64,000 nucleotides of DNA, taken from Leptolinea sp. HRD-7. GTDB lineage: Bacteria; Chloroflexota; Anaerolineae; Anaerolineales; Anaerolineaceae. The stretch spans positions 3,008,001 through 3,072,000 of the forward strand of contig AP024710.1 in assembly GCA_024363285.1 (NCBI GenBank), in the 5' to 3' direction. The position numbers and the translations under genes were made by a program. This document shows positions 38,113-48,843 of this stretch, piece after piece; the first letter of the stretch is position 1, and the number at the start of each line of letters is the position of its first letter. Under the pieces are notes generated by a model, which had not been told where the DNA came from, made no database searches, and saw only the letters and a program-made list of their open reading frames with translations.

Positions 38113-39270
38113 ATGAAAAAACTTCTTATAACAATTTTTTTTCTGGCTTTAGCTGCTTGTTCGCCTGGTCTCACAAGTCATCCTTCCAGCCCATCTCCGG
38201 AATCTAAACAGGCAAAGGCAACTCTTCAAATGCAAGTGACACCCAGCCAATTATCCTCCGCACGGGTATCAACCAAGACACCGGCGTTAACTTCGACTGC
38301 CCTGCCAGGCCCAACACCAATTCTCGCTGTTGACAATATCGTGGAGCGGATGTATGACCCTGGCGAATGGAAAAAGCTTTATGATAAAAATACAGTCTGG
38401 CAAATTGAATTGGACCCGGAAGGGAGAACGTGGATTTCGCCTGGGGGAGAAATCGGTTATTTCGACGGTAACCGATGGGTACTCTTTTCCCCAAAAGATT
38501 GTCTGCTTCCGCGTCTTTTGGATATGGCAATTGCGCCTAATGGCGCGGTTTGGGTCTCGGGTCTCCATGCACTCTCCCGTTACCAACATGGGCGCTGGGA
38601 GACTTTTCCGATACCAGATGTAGATGCAACAGCCTTTCCACACATGACAATTGACCCTTTTGGCGCTGTCTGGGTAAGCATGTCTTCTTGTCCTACTTGT
38701 GGATACTTTTTGAAAAAATTCGATGGAAAAAGTTGGAGCGATTTACCGTTATGGACAACCAAAAGAAGAACGGCGACTGTTCCAACAATACTTTTTACCC
38801 CTGATGGTACTCTTTGGGCTGCTGACGATACAGGTGAAATCGGGCGTTACGATGGCAAAGCTTGGAAAATTTACTCTGAATTGGAATTATGGTCAAGGAA
38901 TGCTGATTGGGCTCCGTCTATTCAAATTGCATCTGACCATAAAGGAAATATTTTCAGCGCTTACACAGGGCAACCATCGTGGATTGCCAGGATTGACACA
39001 AATGGGCAGGTTACAAAAATCCCATATCCGACCAATCTTTACTTTTATCCATTTCCTCTAAGAATGTATGTTGATAGGCAGGATAATCTATGGGTGAATG
39101 CCTGCCTGAATAGAAAGGAGGATGGCTGCCTTGCATACTACAAAGATAACCAATGGGTGTCTTTTATCCATATGCCATTTAGTTCAATGAAAGACATCAA
39201 GGAATTGCCAGATGGAACGTTATTGGTTGCAACAGCGCAAGGTTTGTATCAATTCAAGTCGGCAAATTAA
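38113..39270 (+). CDS. Lipoprotein with propeller-like repeats, candidate immunity protein
   Basis: A 385-residue protein with a lipoprotein signal (LLITIFFLALAAC, Cys about 16) and a Ser/Thr/Pro-rich linker (about 20-70). Repeated units of the form PxGxxWxxx...GxIGYFDGxxW (EIGYFDGNRWVLF, AIAPNGAVWVSG, TIDPFGAVWVSM, FTPDGTLWAADD, ELPDGTLLVAT) suggest a beta-propeller like those of two-component-regulator propellers. The gene starts 1 bp after the stop of the RHS-amidase gene, so translation is coupled. A surface lipoprotein would be well placed to block a peptidoglycan amidase. The immunity role is an inference; no known immunity family is recognised. Confidence 0.75.
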   Translation: MKKLLITIFFLALAACSPGLTSHPSSPSPESKQAKATLQMQVTPSQLSSARVSTKTPALTSTALPGPTPILAVDNIVERMYDPGEWKKLYDKNTVWQIELDPEGRTWISPGGEIGYFDGNRWVLFSPKDCLLPRLLDMAIAPNGAVWVSGLHALSRYQHGRWETFPIPDVDATAFPHMTIDPFGAVWVSMSSCPTCGYFLKKFDGKSWSDLPLWTTKRRTATVPTILFTPDGTLWAADDTGEIGRYDGKAWKIYSELELWSRNADWAPSIQIASDHKGNIFSAYTGQPSWIARIDTNGQVTKIPYPTNLYFYPFPLRMYVDRQDNLWVNACLNRKEDGCLAYYKDNQWVSFIHMPFSSMKDIKELPDGTLLVATAQGLYQFKSAN

Positions 39271-39391
39271 TCCATTCGCAACCAGATTTTGCCTTTACTA
39301 ACAGAAAAGTCGAACCAGCCAGATGGATTGGCAAGGCTCGTCTCTCGAATTGGTTGGAAAACATATTGTAAAGATGTAATGGATTGTGTGA

Positions 39392-39580
39392 CCGCATCTC
39401 GAAATCCAGCGCGGACAGACCACCCGGTACACATTGGATTTGAACAATGGTTTGACACAAATTTTGTCATATTGGGCAAACACCTATTTGTATGGTGTAG
39501 ACTGCACATCACAGGAAAATACGGAAGGCATTGATTACTTCCTTGGGGCTGGCGCTATTCCCCCAAATTTGAATAAATAC
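39392..39580 (+). pseudogene. RHS-core relic at the end of cassette A
   Basis: An open stretch without a start translates to TTRYTLDLNNGLTQIL, then NTYLYGV and YFLGAGAIPP. It aligns with TTDYTLDINAGLTQVL, QTYLYGN and YFLPDALGS of the intact RHS cores in this region. It begins just after an in-frame TGA at 39389-39391. The sequence is well diverged from the other copies, so it is an older fragment. The stretch 39271-39391 before it shows no recognisable gene. Confidence 0.6.
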
Positions 39581-39764
39581 AATGTTTACACGATTACTCC
39601 TATTGCACCCCTGGCTATTTTTAAGGGTGCAACCGGGGTGCAACGGCGTTGGATTCTATCGAATATTTGGACACATTAAACATGGATAACCCCATATTTT
39701 TGCATTAATCAGACACAGCGCCGCCATATATACGTATATGACAAATAAATCGCCCTTCCGCGAT
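39581..39764 (+). repeat. Cassette right end, copy A
   Basis: About 184 bp related to 41776-41958. Shared elements are TTTACAC-ATTACTCCTATTGCACC (read across a variable base), the paired GGTGCAAC repeats, GGCGTTGGATT, GAATATTTGGACA, CATGGATAACCCCATA and CCGCCATATATACGTAT, ending at the next att core. It is non-coding. Confidence 0.8.
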
Positions 39765-40558
<794 letters not shown>

Positions 40559-41424
40559 TGGTCTGGTGCATTTGAGGGCAAGGGATTATGTGGCTTCAAT
40601 TGGCAAATTCATAACAAAAGATACATGGCATGGTTCTTTTAATAGACCACTTTCATTAAATAGATGGATATATGTTGAAGGGAATCCAATTTCTAGGACT
40701 GATCCTAGTGGATTTGAGCAAATTATTACTCCAGAAATTGTCACAATTTGGGATTATGACAATTTGCCGTGGGGACCTGATGGCTATTTGGACCCGCGCG
40801 ATTTACCTACGGCTTTATTGTTCTCATATGAATTCACTGAACTTGACCTGAAAGTTTACCAATTACCTGATTTAAAGGCTCGTTTTAATAGAAACTCCTC
40901 CGATGCCTATCTCGGATACTATGAAACAATAATTGATTATGGACGATATGATAATGGAGGTCATCCTTCTTTTGTTGGATCGTTAGAACAAATAAAGGAA
41001 ATGGATGAGAAAGCTTTCCAAAATAAAGCATGGAATTGGGGAAAAACTGGTCTTAGTGGAGTAGCGGATGTTTTGCTTGTGGCAAAAATTGCGAAAATCG
41101 TTCAATTAGGAGGTGGAGTAACAAAAATTGTATTATCGAGTTGTAGGGAAATTTTTGAACCTAGACTTGAATCTCCTAAAGATATTCCTGGATTACTATC
41201 ATCAGGTATTGGTGTCGAAGAAGAATTGTCATCAAATAATCCTTATGATGAAAAAGCATTGAATATCTTATTAGGAATACTTCCTATTTATGGAACTTGG
41301 GATTCATTCAATAATGCAAGAGATTATAAATATCCATATAAATTTATGGATACAGTAGGTGACGCTAATTATCGAGAGAAACATACTTATGATAACTATT
41401 AAAAAAATTGCAGGAGATGAAGAA

Positions 41425-41709
41425 ATGATAAAAAAAGCACCACCTTTTTTTCATTATTTTTTAGGAATAATGTTAGCTGGAACGACTTTGCTAATATTAA
41501 AATATTACGTCCACAATGCAATTCTTAGGTTTTTCGGAATGGGAATATTATGCACAATATTAGGAATTTGGGGAAACAAAGTGAAATTAGTTTTTTTTCG
41601 AATTCCATGGGGAGATAGAAGTTACAAAATCATAAACTATTTTACTATTCTTGTTGGTATCTTTTTCCTCATCTACAGTGTGTATTTATATACCTTTCCA
41701 TCCCCATGA
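41425..41709 (+). CDS. Small AT-rich membrane protein, candidate immunity protein
   Basis: A 94-residue protein with three to four predicted membrane helices (about 8-25, 30-45, 65-90) and no known domain. ATG 41425 is preferred because GCAGGAGATG lies about 8 bp upstream; longer in-frame starts overlap the RHS gene. Its position directly behind an RHS tip and its AT-rich composition fit an immunity gene for that tip. Its last codons fuse into a relic of an RHS gene (CCATCCCCATGACCGTGCGC), which shows a recombination join at this point. Confidence 0.65.
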   Translation: MIKKAPPFFHYFLGIMLAGTTLLILKYYVHNAILRFFGMGILCTILGIWGNKVKLVFFRIPWGDRSYKIINYFTILVGIFFLIYSVYLYTFPSP

Positions 41710-41768
41710 CCGTGCGCGTCGAAGGCGTTGACCACTCCCCGTTCGAAGGCGTGAAGATCAAAAAATAA
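41697..41768 (+). pseudogene. Relic of an RHS gene after the candidate immunity gene
   Basis: In the frame of ATG 41706 this encodes M-T-V-R-V-E-G-V-D-H-S-P-F-E-G-V-K-I-K-K and a stop. The opening CCATCCCCATGACCGTGCGCG is nearly the same as the start of another relic at 42340, where the text continues TVRDKGVKVYAFDGTNYKG. Both look like pieces of the exported Ig-like region of larger RHS proteins. Confidence 0.5.
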
Positions 41769-41775
41769 ATACCAA

Positions 41776-41958
41776 ATGTTTACACAATTACTCCTATTGC
41801 ACCCCTGACCAATTTTAAGGGTGCAACCGGGGTGCAACGGCGTTGGATTTTTTCGAATATTTGGACATATGAAACATGGATAACCCCATATTTGTGCATG
41901 AAAAAGACGCATAACCGCCATATATACGTATCAGACATATTATTAACCCCTCCTCGAC
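41776..41958 (+). repeat. Cassette right end, copy B
   Basis: Counterpart of 39581-39764. TTGCACCC (41797-41804) faces GGGTGCAA (41819-41826), and direct GGTGCAAC copies lie at 41820-41827 and 41831-41838. Non-coding. Confidence 0.8.
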
Positions 41959-42310
<352 letters not shown>

Positions 42311-42440
42311 GACACAACAATGAGTTCGTGGCCGTCACCATCCCCATGACCGTGCGCGACAAAGGCGTGAAAGTCTACGCGTTTGACGGCACCAACTATA
42401 AAGGCTACTCCCCCCGGCCAATGATCCCGCGGAATTTCGC
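42311..42440 (+). pseudogene. Relic of an RHS-associated exported domain
   Basis: An open frame gives EFVAVTIPMTVRDKGVKVYA, then FDGTNYKGYSPRP, resembling the repeated Ig-like/carboxypeptidase-regulatory modules of large secreted RHS proteins. It has no start, and is cut off before the fucI 3' end. It may be the 3' remnant of the RHS gene from which the cassettes derive. Confidence 0.45.
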
Positions 42441-42454
42441 GGAACCATTGGCCG
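42415..42454 (-). terminator. Hairpin beyond the fucI stop codon
   Basis: CGGCCAATG and CATTGGCCG enclose a second CCGCG/CGCGG stem, giving a long hairpin starting 13 bp past the fucI stop codon. It lacks a T-run in the minus direction, so termination efficiency is uncertain, but it is the natural 3' boundary of the sugar operon. Confidence 0.5.
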
Positions 42455-42466
42455 AGAATCATCATC

Positions 42467-44251
42467 TTATCTATACAGCGGGCCAAAAGTGGCACAAGCC
42501 CGGTAATCCGCGCCAGTTGGGTCATCTGTGCCAAACGCTCCCCACGCGCTTGGCCGGAATAGATCCATATCGGCCAGATTGTGCATGCACACCGGGATGC
42601 GCAACATTGAAGCCAACGAAATCAGATCCGCGCCAATATGCCCATAGCTGACGGCACCATGGTTGGCACCCCAGTTAGCCATCACCGAATACACATCCCT
42701 GAAAGCGCCTTTGCCGGTAAGCCTTGGCGCGAACCAGTGTGTAGGCCAGGTGGGATTGGTGCGTTCGTTTAATGCCTCATGCACGTCCTTTGGCAAGTCA
42801 ACCGTCCAACCTTCTGCCAGTTGCAGTACCGGGCCAAGCCCTTTCACCAGGTTGATGCGTATCATGGTCACAGGCATCCCGCCTCGGGTCACGAAGAGTG
42901 AAGAAAAGCCTCCTCCGCGGAAATATTCTGTCATCGCCGGGTACCACGTAGTGGCTGTAAGGCATTTCTTAGCATCGGATTCCGTGATATTCCAGAATGG
43001 CTTTATGGCCGGTTTTCCATCAATCTCCATCTGCCCGGTGGCATCCAAGGATGCCGCGCCTGAATTGATCAGATGGATCAACCCGCCGGCGGACTGGCCT
43101 GTAAGAGAATAACCTGTCACTCGTTTGACGGCCTCAGGGCTCCAGTATGTGCGCACATCAGCAAAGATCTGTGCCGTATTGGTAAGCAGATAACCAAAAA
43201 GCATGGCGGTACCGTTCAGGCTGTCATTTTCGGTAGCCAGAAGATAAGGTGACCGAATACCGTTCCAGTCAAATGATGAATTCAAAATAGCTTCCATAAA
43301 ATCACCATTTGGAAAGTGATCGGTCCAATGACGCTGCCCCTGGAAACCGGCCAGAATGGCATTGTGCCCCAGGGCTTCTTCTCCACGGTCAATGTCATTG
43401 AGCCGCGGATTGCCTTTCATCAAATCACGGGCAATCATCGTCATCTTCACCACCGTCTCCCAGTCTCGATCTTTCTGTTCGCGTGAGCGCTGTAAAGCCG
43501 GTGGATTGTATTCGCGTCCTTCCGGGCAATTCGCTTTTGTCCAGGCCAAAGCGCGCTTGAACTCGTCCGGATCATAGATCTGCTCATCGATCCGGCGGGT
43601 GATCTCAGACATGTCGACCGTTTCCACCCGCATATTCAGGTAGCTCTCGAAAAAGTCATGGTCAACGATCGAACCGGCGATACCCATCGAAACATTACCG
43701 ATGGAAAGGTACGACTTACCACGCATCAGAGCCACAGCCAGACCCGCCCGGGCAAAACGCAACAGTTTTTCTTTTACATCATCCGGAAAAACCATGTCTC
43801 CCGCGTCTTGCACATCCTTTCCGTAAATCGAAAAAGCGGGCAGCCCCTTCTGGTTGTACCCGGCCAGCACAGCTGCCAGGTAAACAGCGCCTGGCCGCTC
43901 GGTGCCGTTGAACCCCCACACTGCTTTGGGAACATGCGGGTCCATATCCATCGTCTCGGTTCCATAGCACCAGCACGGAGTCACCGTGATAGAAACGCCT
44001 ACATTGTTCTTCCGAAATTTTTCCGCTGTTAGTGCCGCTTCCGCTACACCTCCAATGCAAGAATCCGCGATGACACACTGAACCGGAGAGCCGTCAGGGT
44101 ACCGCAGGTTGGCGCTTAGAAAGTCTGCCGTGCGTTTAGCCATACCCATGGTCTGGTCTTCCAGTGATTCACGCACTCCTTTGCGGCGACCGTCTATAGC
44201 CGGGCGGATGCCAATTGTGGGATAAGAACTGGTTTTAGGTTCAGACATCAT
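42467..44251 (-). CDS. fucI: L-fucose isomerase
   Basis: The 594-residue protein has FucI length and architecture. The N-terminal domain opens with [20 protein letters not shown], followed by [29 protein letters not shown] and [22 protein letters not shown]; the metal-site region includes [19 protein letters not shown] and [20 protein letters not shown]; the C-terminus has [18 protein letters not shown]. The enzyme interconverts L-fucose and L-fuculose and commonly also D-arabinose and D-ribulose, using Mn2+. The start is ATGATG at 44251 after AGGAG; a 31-codon longer reading is unlikely. It is the last gene of the minus-strand sugar operon, where a classical FucA-type aldolase is absent. Confidence 0.95.
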   Translation of the reverse strand: MMSEPKTSSYPTIGIRPAIDGRRKGVRESLEDQTMGMAKRTADFLSANLRYPDGSPVQCVIADSCIGGVAEAALTAEKFRKNNVGVSITVTPCWCYGTETMDMDPHVPKAVWGFNGTERPGAVYLAAVLAGYNQKGLPAFSIYGKDVQDAGDMVFPDDVKEKLLRFARAGLAVALMRGKSYLSIGNVSMGIAGSIVDHDFFESYLNMRVETVDMSEITRRIDEQIYDPDEFKRALAWTKANCPEGREYNPPALQRSREQKDRDWETVVKMTMIARDLMKGNPRLNDIDRGEEALGHNAILAGFQGQRHWTDHFPNGDFMEAILNSSFDWNGIRSPYLLATENDSLNGTAMLFGYLLTNTAQIFADVRTYWSPEAVKRVTGYSLTGQSAGGLIHLINSGAASLDATGQMEIDGKPAIKPFWNITESDAKKCLTATTWYPAMTEYFRGGGFSSLFVTRGGMPVTMIRINLVKGLGPVLQLAEGWTVDLPKDVHEALNERTNPTWPTHWFAPRLTGKGAFRDVYSVMANWGANHGAVSYGHIGADLISLASMLRIPVCMHNLADMDLFRPSAWGAFGTDDPTGADYRACATFGPLYR

Positions 44252-44325
44252 GTTTCTCCTTTTAAATAGGGTTGTGACGGCGCTTTTGTTTGTGGATAAT
44301 TTGACGTCCATTCGAATAAAAATGG

Positions 44326-44374
44326 CCTGACGGAAAACGTTCATTCATAATGTAAAGAACGCCAAACCGACAGG
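44326..44374 (-). other. Imperfect hairpin between the pfkB-type gene and fucI
   Basis: On the minus strand CCTGTCGG pairs with CCGTCAGG (one mismatch) around an inner CGTTC/GAACG stem and is followed by a T-rich stretch (CCATTTTTATTC). It may cause partial termination or processing before fucI. Confidence 0.4.
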
Positions 44375-44399
44375 CTCGCATACTTCGGTTGACCGGGGT

Positions 44400-45335
44400 T
44401 CATCCGGTTATCTCGGTCACGTCAACCTGGCCGCGCAATCTCTCATAATCGTCAATTCTGAAGTTGCTCGCTCCGATCATCAACGTATTGGCGGTGCCAG
44501 CCGCCACACCGCAGACAACGCATTCTTTAAATGAAAATCCTTGCAGGTAACCGTGGACAATGCCAGCCAGGGTGCAGTCACCGGAACCCACGGCCGATAT
44601 CGCATCCACCTTCGGGTTTTTAACCCGATACATGCCTCCGGTATCAGCCGCCACAGCACCATTCGCCCCGAGCGAAAGCAGCACCTTCGTTCGATACCGT
44701 GTTGAAACCTCCGCCGCCATTTTGATGAAATCCACATCATGGTTTTCATCGATTCCCAGCAATGATCGGGCTTCCGTTTCATTGGGTTTGACAAAAAAAG
44801 GTCGAGCAGTAATTCCTTTTTTTAGCGCTTCGCCGCTGGTATCCAGAAATGTCAAAACATTGAACCTGTTTGCGATCTGTATCAATTCGGCATAAAAATC
44901 CGCCGGTACGCCCGGTGGCATACTGCCGGATAATGTGATGGCCTGATACCTGGTAATGTTTTGAGATACAAATTCTCGCAGCGCATTGATCTTTTCCGTG
45001 GGAACAGGGTCGCCATTTTCGTAGATCTCAGTCATCGTCTGATTGGTTTTATCCAGAATCGATGTACAGGTACGCGATTCAAAATCTGTATAGACAAAGG
45101 CAGTTTTAATACCTTCCCTTTGTAGGTCAGCTTCAATGAACTGCCCCGCATAACCGCCCACCCAACCACAAACGGCCGGGGTTTCACCCAAACGTTTGAG
45201 CGCCCGCGCCACGTTACATCCCTTTCCGCCGGCTAAAAGAAGCACAGATTCAGGCCTGTGAATCTTGTTGATCTGGAAAGATGAAACCACAATGGTTTTA
45301 TCAATAGCCGCGTTGAGGTTAAGGCATAGAATCAT
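44400..45335 (-). CDS. PfkB-family 1-phosphofructokinase/tagatose-6-phosphate kinase-like
   Basis: The 311-residue sugar kinase has PfkB signatures: LNLNAAIDKTIVV at the start, the GG motif in LLAGGKGCNVARALKRLG (about 33-50), LSGSMPPGVP (about 127) and the C-terminal anion-hole/catalytic motif AVGSGDCTLAGIVHGYL, with Asp about 250. Members phosphorylate ketose monophosphates to bisphosphates. In this operon a class II ketose-bisphosphate aldolase lies directly upstream, so the pair would cleave a hexose phosphate as in tagatose or fructose breakdown. The ATG at 45335 begins the conserved strand and follows the aldolase stop by 7 bp. Confidence 0.9.
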   Translation of the reverse strand: MILCLNLNAAIDKTIVVSSFQINKIHRPESVLLLAGGKGCNVARALKRLGETPAVCGWVGGYAGQFIEADLQREGIKTAFVYTDFESRTCTSILDKTNQTMTEIYENGDPVPTEKINALREFVSQNITRYQAITLSGSMPPGVPADFYAELIQIANRFNVLTFLDTSGEALKKGITARPFFVKPNETEARSLLGIDENHDVDFIKMAAEVSTRYRTKVLLSLGANGAVAADTGGMYRVKNPKVDAISAVGSGDCTLAGIVHGYLQGFSFKECVVCGVAAGTANTLMIGASNFRIDDYERLRGQVDVTEITG

Positions 45336-45342
45336 ACCGGTT

Positions 45343-46212
45343 CTACGCTTTCCCATTGGCGCCCAGGAACCGGATGCGTTCACGCACGGCTGCCACCTGA
45401 TTTTCGCGTCCAACTGTCAAATATTTACGCGGGTCAACCACGTCACCGTCTTTCGACAATACATCACGGATACCGCCGGTAAACGCGGCAGACATTTGCG
45501 TGGCCACGTTTACCTTTGCCAACCCCAACGAAACGCCTTGTTTAATATCAACGTCTGATACTCCCGATGACCCGTGCAGCACCAACGGCTGGCTTACTTT
45601 TGCCCGAATGGTTTCTAACCGATTCAGGTCAAGGCTCACTTCTTTCGATTTCATTCCATGTACTGAACCCAGTGCGATGGCCAGAATATCCACACCGGTC
45701 ATTTCTGCAAACCGAGCAGCCTCATCTGGATCTGTCAATTCAATATTGGCGTGGTTTAGTTCTTTTCCGTCTGGCTTCGGCACTTCGCCCACTTCAGCTT
45801 CCATACAGGCGTTTACGGAATGGGCAGCTTCGCACAGCTTTTTCGTTATGGCAATATTCTCATCGAACGGGTATCCGTCACCATCAAACATAACAGACGT
45901 GAATCCAAGAGCCAGTGCCTGAAGCACATCCCTTTCAGAACCATGATCAAGGTGCAGGGAGACGGGTGCTGATACACTTTCTGCCGCCACTTTGCCAATC
46001 GCAGCGATATATTGCAGCCCACGGATCTCGTTTCCGCTGCCGATATACGTCAACGCCCGGTGGCTGATCTGAATAATAGCCGGAGCATTTTCCGCCTGTG
46101 CGGCCAGAGCGATTGCCTGTGCCTGTTCCATGGTGTTGGCATTGAACGCGCCTACAGCCCATCCTTCTTTATGAGCGCGAATGATCCAGGGCAAAACATT
46201 TTGCAGTGTCAT
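45343..46212 (-). CDS. Class II ketose-bisphosphate aldolase (Fba/GatY-like)
   Basis: A 289-residue zinc-dependent aldolase. Landmarks: GWAVGAFNANTMEQAQAI, PVSLHLDHGSERDVLQAL (zinc His and catalytic Asp, about 81-98), VMFDGDGYPFDENI, EAEVGEVPK, IALGSVHGMK (zinc His), LVLHGSSGVSD (zinc His) and AKVNVATQM. It cleaves a ketose 1,6-bisphosphate or 1-phosphate to DHAP and an aldehyde. In the absence of FucA it may also process the ketose-1-phosphate made by the FGGY kinase. Its start overlaps the stop of the upstream dehydrogenase gene by 4 bp. Confidence 0.93.
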   Translation of the reverse strand: MTLQNVLPWIIRAHKEGWAVGAFNANTMEQAQAIALAAQAENAPAIIQISHRALTYIGSGNEIRGLQYIAAIGKVAAESVSAPVSLHLDHGSERDVLQALALGFTSVMFDGDGYPFDENIAITKKLCEAAHSVNACMEAEVGEVPKPDGKELNHANIELTDPDEAARFAEMTGVDILAIALGSVHGMKSKEVSLDLNRLETIRAKVSQPLVLHGSSGVSDVDIKQGVSLGLAKVNVATQMSAAFTGGIRDVLSKDGDVVDPRKYLTVGRENQVAAVRERIRFLGANGKA

Positions 46213-47255
46213 GCGGTTTCCTCGGGATTTAGCATAATTTTCTGATGTGCCAGTTGGTGCGAACCGATCTTTGTGAACACATCCGGCGACTGCGAAAGCG
46301 GGAACCGATGTGAGATCATTGTCTCCATATCCAGCCCACCCGTCACAAGTGATTCAATGGTATCGGACCATTCATGTCCCGGGAACGGCGCGGAATACGA
46401 CATGAAGCAGCCCATAATACGTATCTCACGCCGCATCATGTTCTCGAAGAACGTCAACGGCATACTTTTATCGAGCGGCTGATTTCCGGCCAGAACAATA
46501 CCGCCGCGCGGCCGGGTCACCGAAATAGTCTGTTCCAAAACAGACGGAACACCAGTGGCTTCCAGAACCAGATCGGCACCGTCTCCCGTCAGGGCTTTCA
46601 ATTCTTTGACCATGTCAACTTTTGTGGGATTCAAGGTGAAATGGGCGCCCAATTTTGAAGCAATCTCCAGATTAACATCCAGAATGTCGCTCACCACAAT
46701 GCGCTTAGCGCCAAGAATGCGCAGCCACTGCACCAGCATCAACCCGATCGAGCCAGCCCCCATTACGATGGCTGTTTCACCTGCTCTGAAATTTCCCAGT
46801 GACAACATATGCCGGGCCACCGTGGAAGGTTCGATCAAGGCGACATGTTCCAGATTCATATTCTCCGGAACCAGCATTACATTCTTCACCGGCACCACCA
46901 CATACTCCGCGTAACAGCCATTTTGCCGCGAACCTACAAAGGAGTATTTGTGGCAGGCGGAATAGAATCCGTTCTTGCATTGTTCACACTCAAAGCACGG
47001 AATCAAAGGGATGATCGCAGCGGCTTTCCCTACGTAATCCTTATTAACCCCATCTCCCACCTTTTCAATAACTCCGGCGGCTTCATGCCCCAGTATCAGG
47101 TTGTACTCGCGGTGACCATCGACAAATCGTTTGATATCAGACCCGCAAATAGAAACCGATTTTATTTTTACCCGCACCTGTCCCGCTCCCGGTTCCGGCG
47201 TGGGAACATCTTTGTACGTCATTACACCTTTATCTTCCAGAACCACTGCTTTCAT
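46209..47255 (-). CDS. Zinc-dependent MDR dehydrogenase, galactitol-1-phosphate dehydrogenase-like
   Basis: A 348-residue medium-chain dehydrogenase. The catalytic zinc site is suggested by SICGSDIKRF, GHEAAGVI and the structural zinc loop CFECEQCKNGFYSAC (three of four Cys in order). The Rossmann motif is VMGAGSIGLMLVQW, followed by VVSDI. It resembles sorbitol/galactitol-phosphate dehydrogenases, which oxidise a polyol or polyol phosphate to a ketose. With PfkB and the aldolase it forms a Gat-like trio, so a polyol may be a second substrate of this operon. It starts 21 bp after the kinase gene. Confidence 0.9.
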   Translation of the reverse strand: MKAVVLEDKGVMTYKDVPTPEPGAGQVRVKIKSVSICGSDIKRFVDGHREYNLILGHEAAGVIEKVGDGVNKDYVGKAAAIIPLIPCFECEQCKNGFYSACHKYSFVGSRQNGCYAEYVVVPVKNVMLVPENMNLEHVALIEPSTVARHMLSLGNFRAGETAIVMGAGSIGLMLVQWLRILGAKRIVVSDILDVNLEIASKLGAHFTLNPTKVDMVKELKALTGDGADLVLEATGVPSVLEQTISVTRPRGGIVLAGNQPLDKSMPLTFFENMMRREIRIMGCFMSYSAPFPGHEWSDTIESLVTGGLDMETMISHRFPLSQSPDVFTKIGSHQLAHQKIMLNPEETA

Positions 47256-47275
47256 TCAAACGCTCCATTTATAAT

Positions 47276-48823
47276 CTATGCGCAACTGCGCGAAATCGCA
47301 TCAAGCTTCGCGAAACTTTCCAGATTCTGGCGTGATACCGCCCTATATACCTGGAACAATTCCTCATACATCGCGTGGTTGACCATCGAAGGCTCAAAAA
47401 TCTGCCGGTTGGGCAGCAAAGATGTGATCGTCTCACTTATACTGCCGGCCAGACCAATCCCGCAGGCTGTCAGGGCAAATAAACCCAGGTCGTGCCCGCC
47501 TTCTCCGCCATCCGGCCTTCGCGCGATGACAAAGGGTTTCCCGTAGATATCCGCCTTGATCTGGCACCAGACCGTGCTTTGCGTAGCGCCGCCCGAACCG
47601 AGGAACTCCTCGATCTCAACGCCATGTTCTTCCGCGATCTGCAGGTTGTCATACACGGCAAATGCGCAACCTTCCATAATAGCGCGCAGCATATCAGCCC
47701 GGGTGGTGCTGTACGTCAGCCCGAAGAATACGCCTCTCGGCAGGCTGCTCCAAAGGGGCGTTCGTTCACCCGCCATATAGGGCAAGAACAACAGCCCCCC
47801 GGCTCCCGGTTTCGATTTTTGCACCTGACGGCTGAACAACTCGAACGCGTTCTGACCGATCAGACTTCCGGCGCTGGTTTCCAAATGACCCAATTGGTCG
47901 CGGAACCAGCCCAGCGAACCGCCGCCGACTGTTCCAGCCTGCAGTAAATATTGCCCCGGGATCACGTGATGCGAAAAGATCAGCCGTGGTTCCACCACAA
48001 TGTGGTCGAGGCTTATCCCTACACCACCGGCCTGCCCGCCCTGCTCATTCGTCTGCCCCGGTTGGGCTACACCCGAACCCAGCGCCCCGGCGACCGCGTC
48101 AAGGCAGCCGGCGATCACCGGCGTGCCCTTTTTCAAGCCAGTCTGCGCGGCTGCCTTACCTGTCACCTGACCGATCACATCCACACTACGGCATAGCCGG
48201 GGCATTTTTTCAAGAGTTACATCTATCTCCTCGGCCGCCTTTTGGTCCCAACATTCTCGACGGATATCAAAGAAGTGATACCCGTACGCCTGGGTGAAGT
48301 CGCAAACGAATTCACCCGTAAACCGCGAGATGATGAAACCGGTGGCTTCCATATATTTAAAGGAAGCATCAAAGATATCCCGATGATTATTTTTTAGCCA
48401 GACCAGCTTGGGTGTGATATACGCCGCGTCCAACGGGTTGGCGTTCAGATTGACCAGCCTGTCTGCGTCCGGCAATGATTTCAAATCTGCTGTTTCCCGT
48501 TCCGCCCGCCGGTCAAGCCAGATCATGGCCGGGTGCAACGGATTTCCGGCACTATCGACCGGGATCATCGTCCAACCAACAGCATCGACTCCGACCCCGG
48601 CGATAGTATCCGGTGATATTCCGCTTTTTGAAATCACTTCCTGAATAGTGGAACAAACTGCCTGCCACCAGATATTCGCGTCAATCTCAGCCCACAGCGG
48701 TTCCGGACGTGAAAGCGGATACGTGTATGATGCATGCGCCAGAAGGTGTCCGTCTTCCGCCCATAGAGCCGTTTTTGTGCTTGATGTTCCAACGTCGACC
48801 GTCAGAATATGTCGTAATGCCAT
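47276..48823 (-). CDS. FGGY-family carbohydrate kinase
   Basis: A 515-residue two-domain sugar kinase. ATP/sugar motifs: LTVDVGTSSTKTALWAEDG at the start, WLDRRAERET, GTPVIAGCLDAVAGALGSG (catalytic Asp about 240), LLFLPYMAGERTPLW and FLGSGGATQSTVWCQIKADI. It is closest in style to xylulokinase and fuculokinase-type enzymes and would phosphorylate the ketose made by FucI. ATG 48823 follows GGAGAAAA; a longer reading starting at 48907 would overlap the aldo/keto reductase gene. It lies between that gene and the MDR dehydrogenase gene. Confidence 0.92.
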   Translation of the reverse strand: MALRHILTVDVGTSSTKTALWAEDGHLLAHASYTYPLSRPEPLWAEIDANIWWQAVCSTIQEVISKSGISPDTIAGVGVDAVGWTMIPVDSAGNPLHPAMIWLDRRAERETADLKSLPDADRLVNLNANPLDAAYITPKLVWLKNNHRDIFDASFKYMEATGFIISRFTGEFVCDFTQAYGYHFFDIRRECWDQKAAEEIDVTLEKMPRLCRSVDVIGQVTGKAAAQTGLKKGTPVIAGCLDAVAGALGSGVAQPGQTNEQGGQAGGVGISLDHIVVEPRLIFSHHVIPGQYLLQAGTVGGGSLGWFRDQLGHLETSAGSLIGQNAFELFSRQVQKSKPGAGGLLFLPYMAGERTPLWSSLPRGVFFGLTYSTTRADMLRAIMEGCAFAVYDNLQIAEEHGVEIEEFLGSGGATQSTVWCQIKADIYGKPFVIARRPDGGEGGHDLGLFALTACGIGLAGSISETITSLLPNRQIFEPSMVNHAMYEELFQVYRAVSRQNLESFAKLDAISRSCA

Positions 48824-48843
48824 TTTTCTCCGTTGGTCTTCCG

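Noticed and set aside
42467-44251. fucI as part of the RHS cassette region
   Set aside because: It is on the opposite strand, has ordinary composition and belongs to the sugar operon upstream of it. The cassette array simply ends beside its 3' end.
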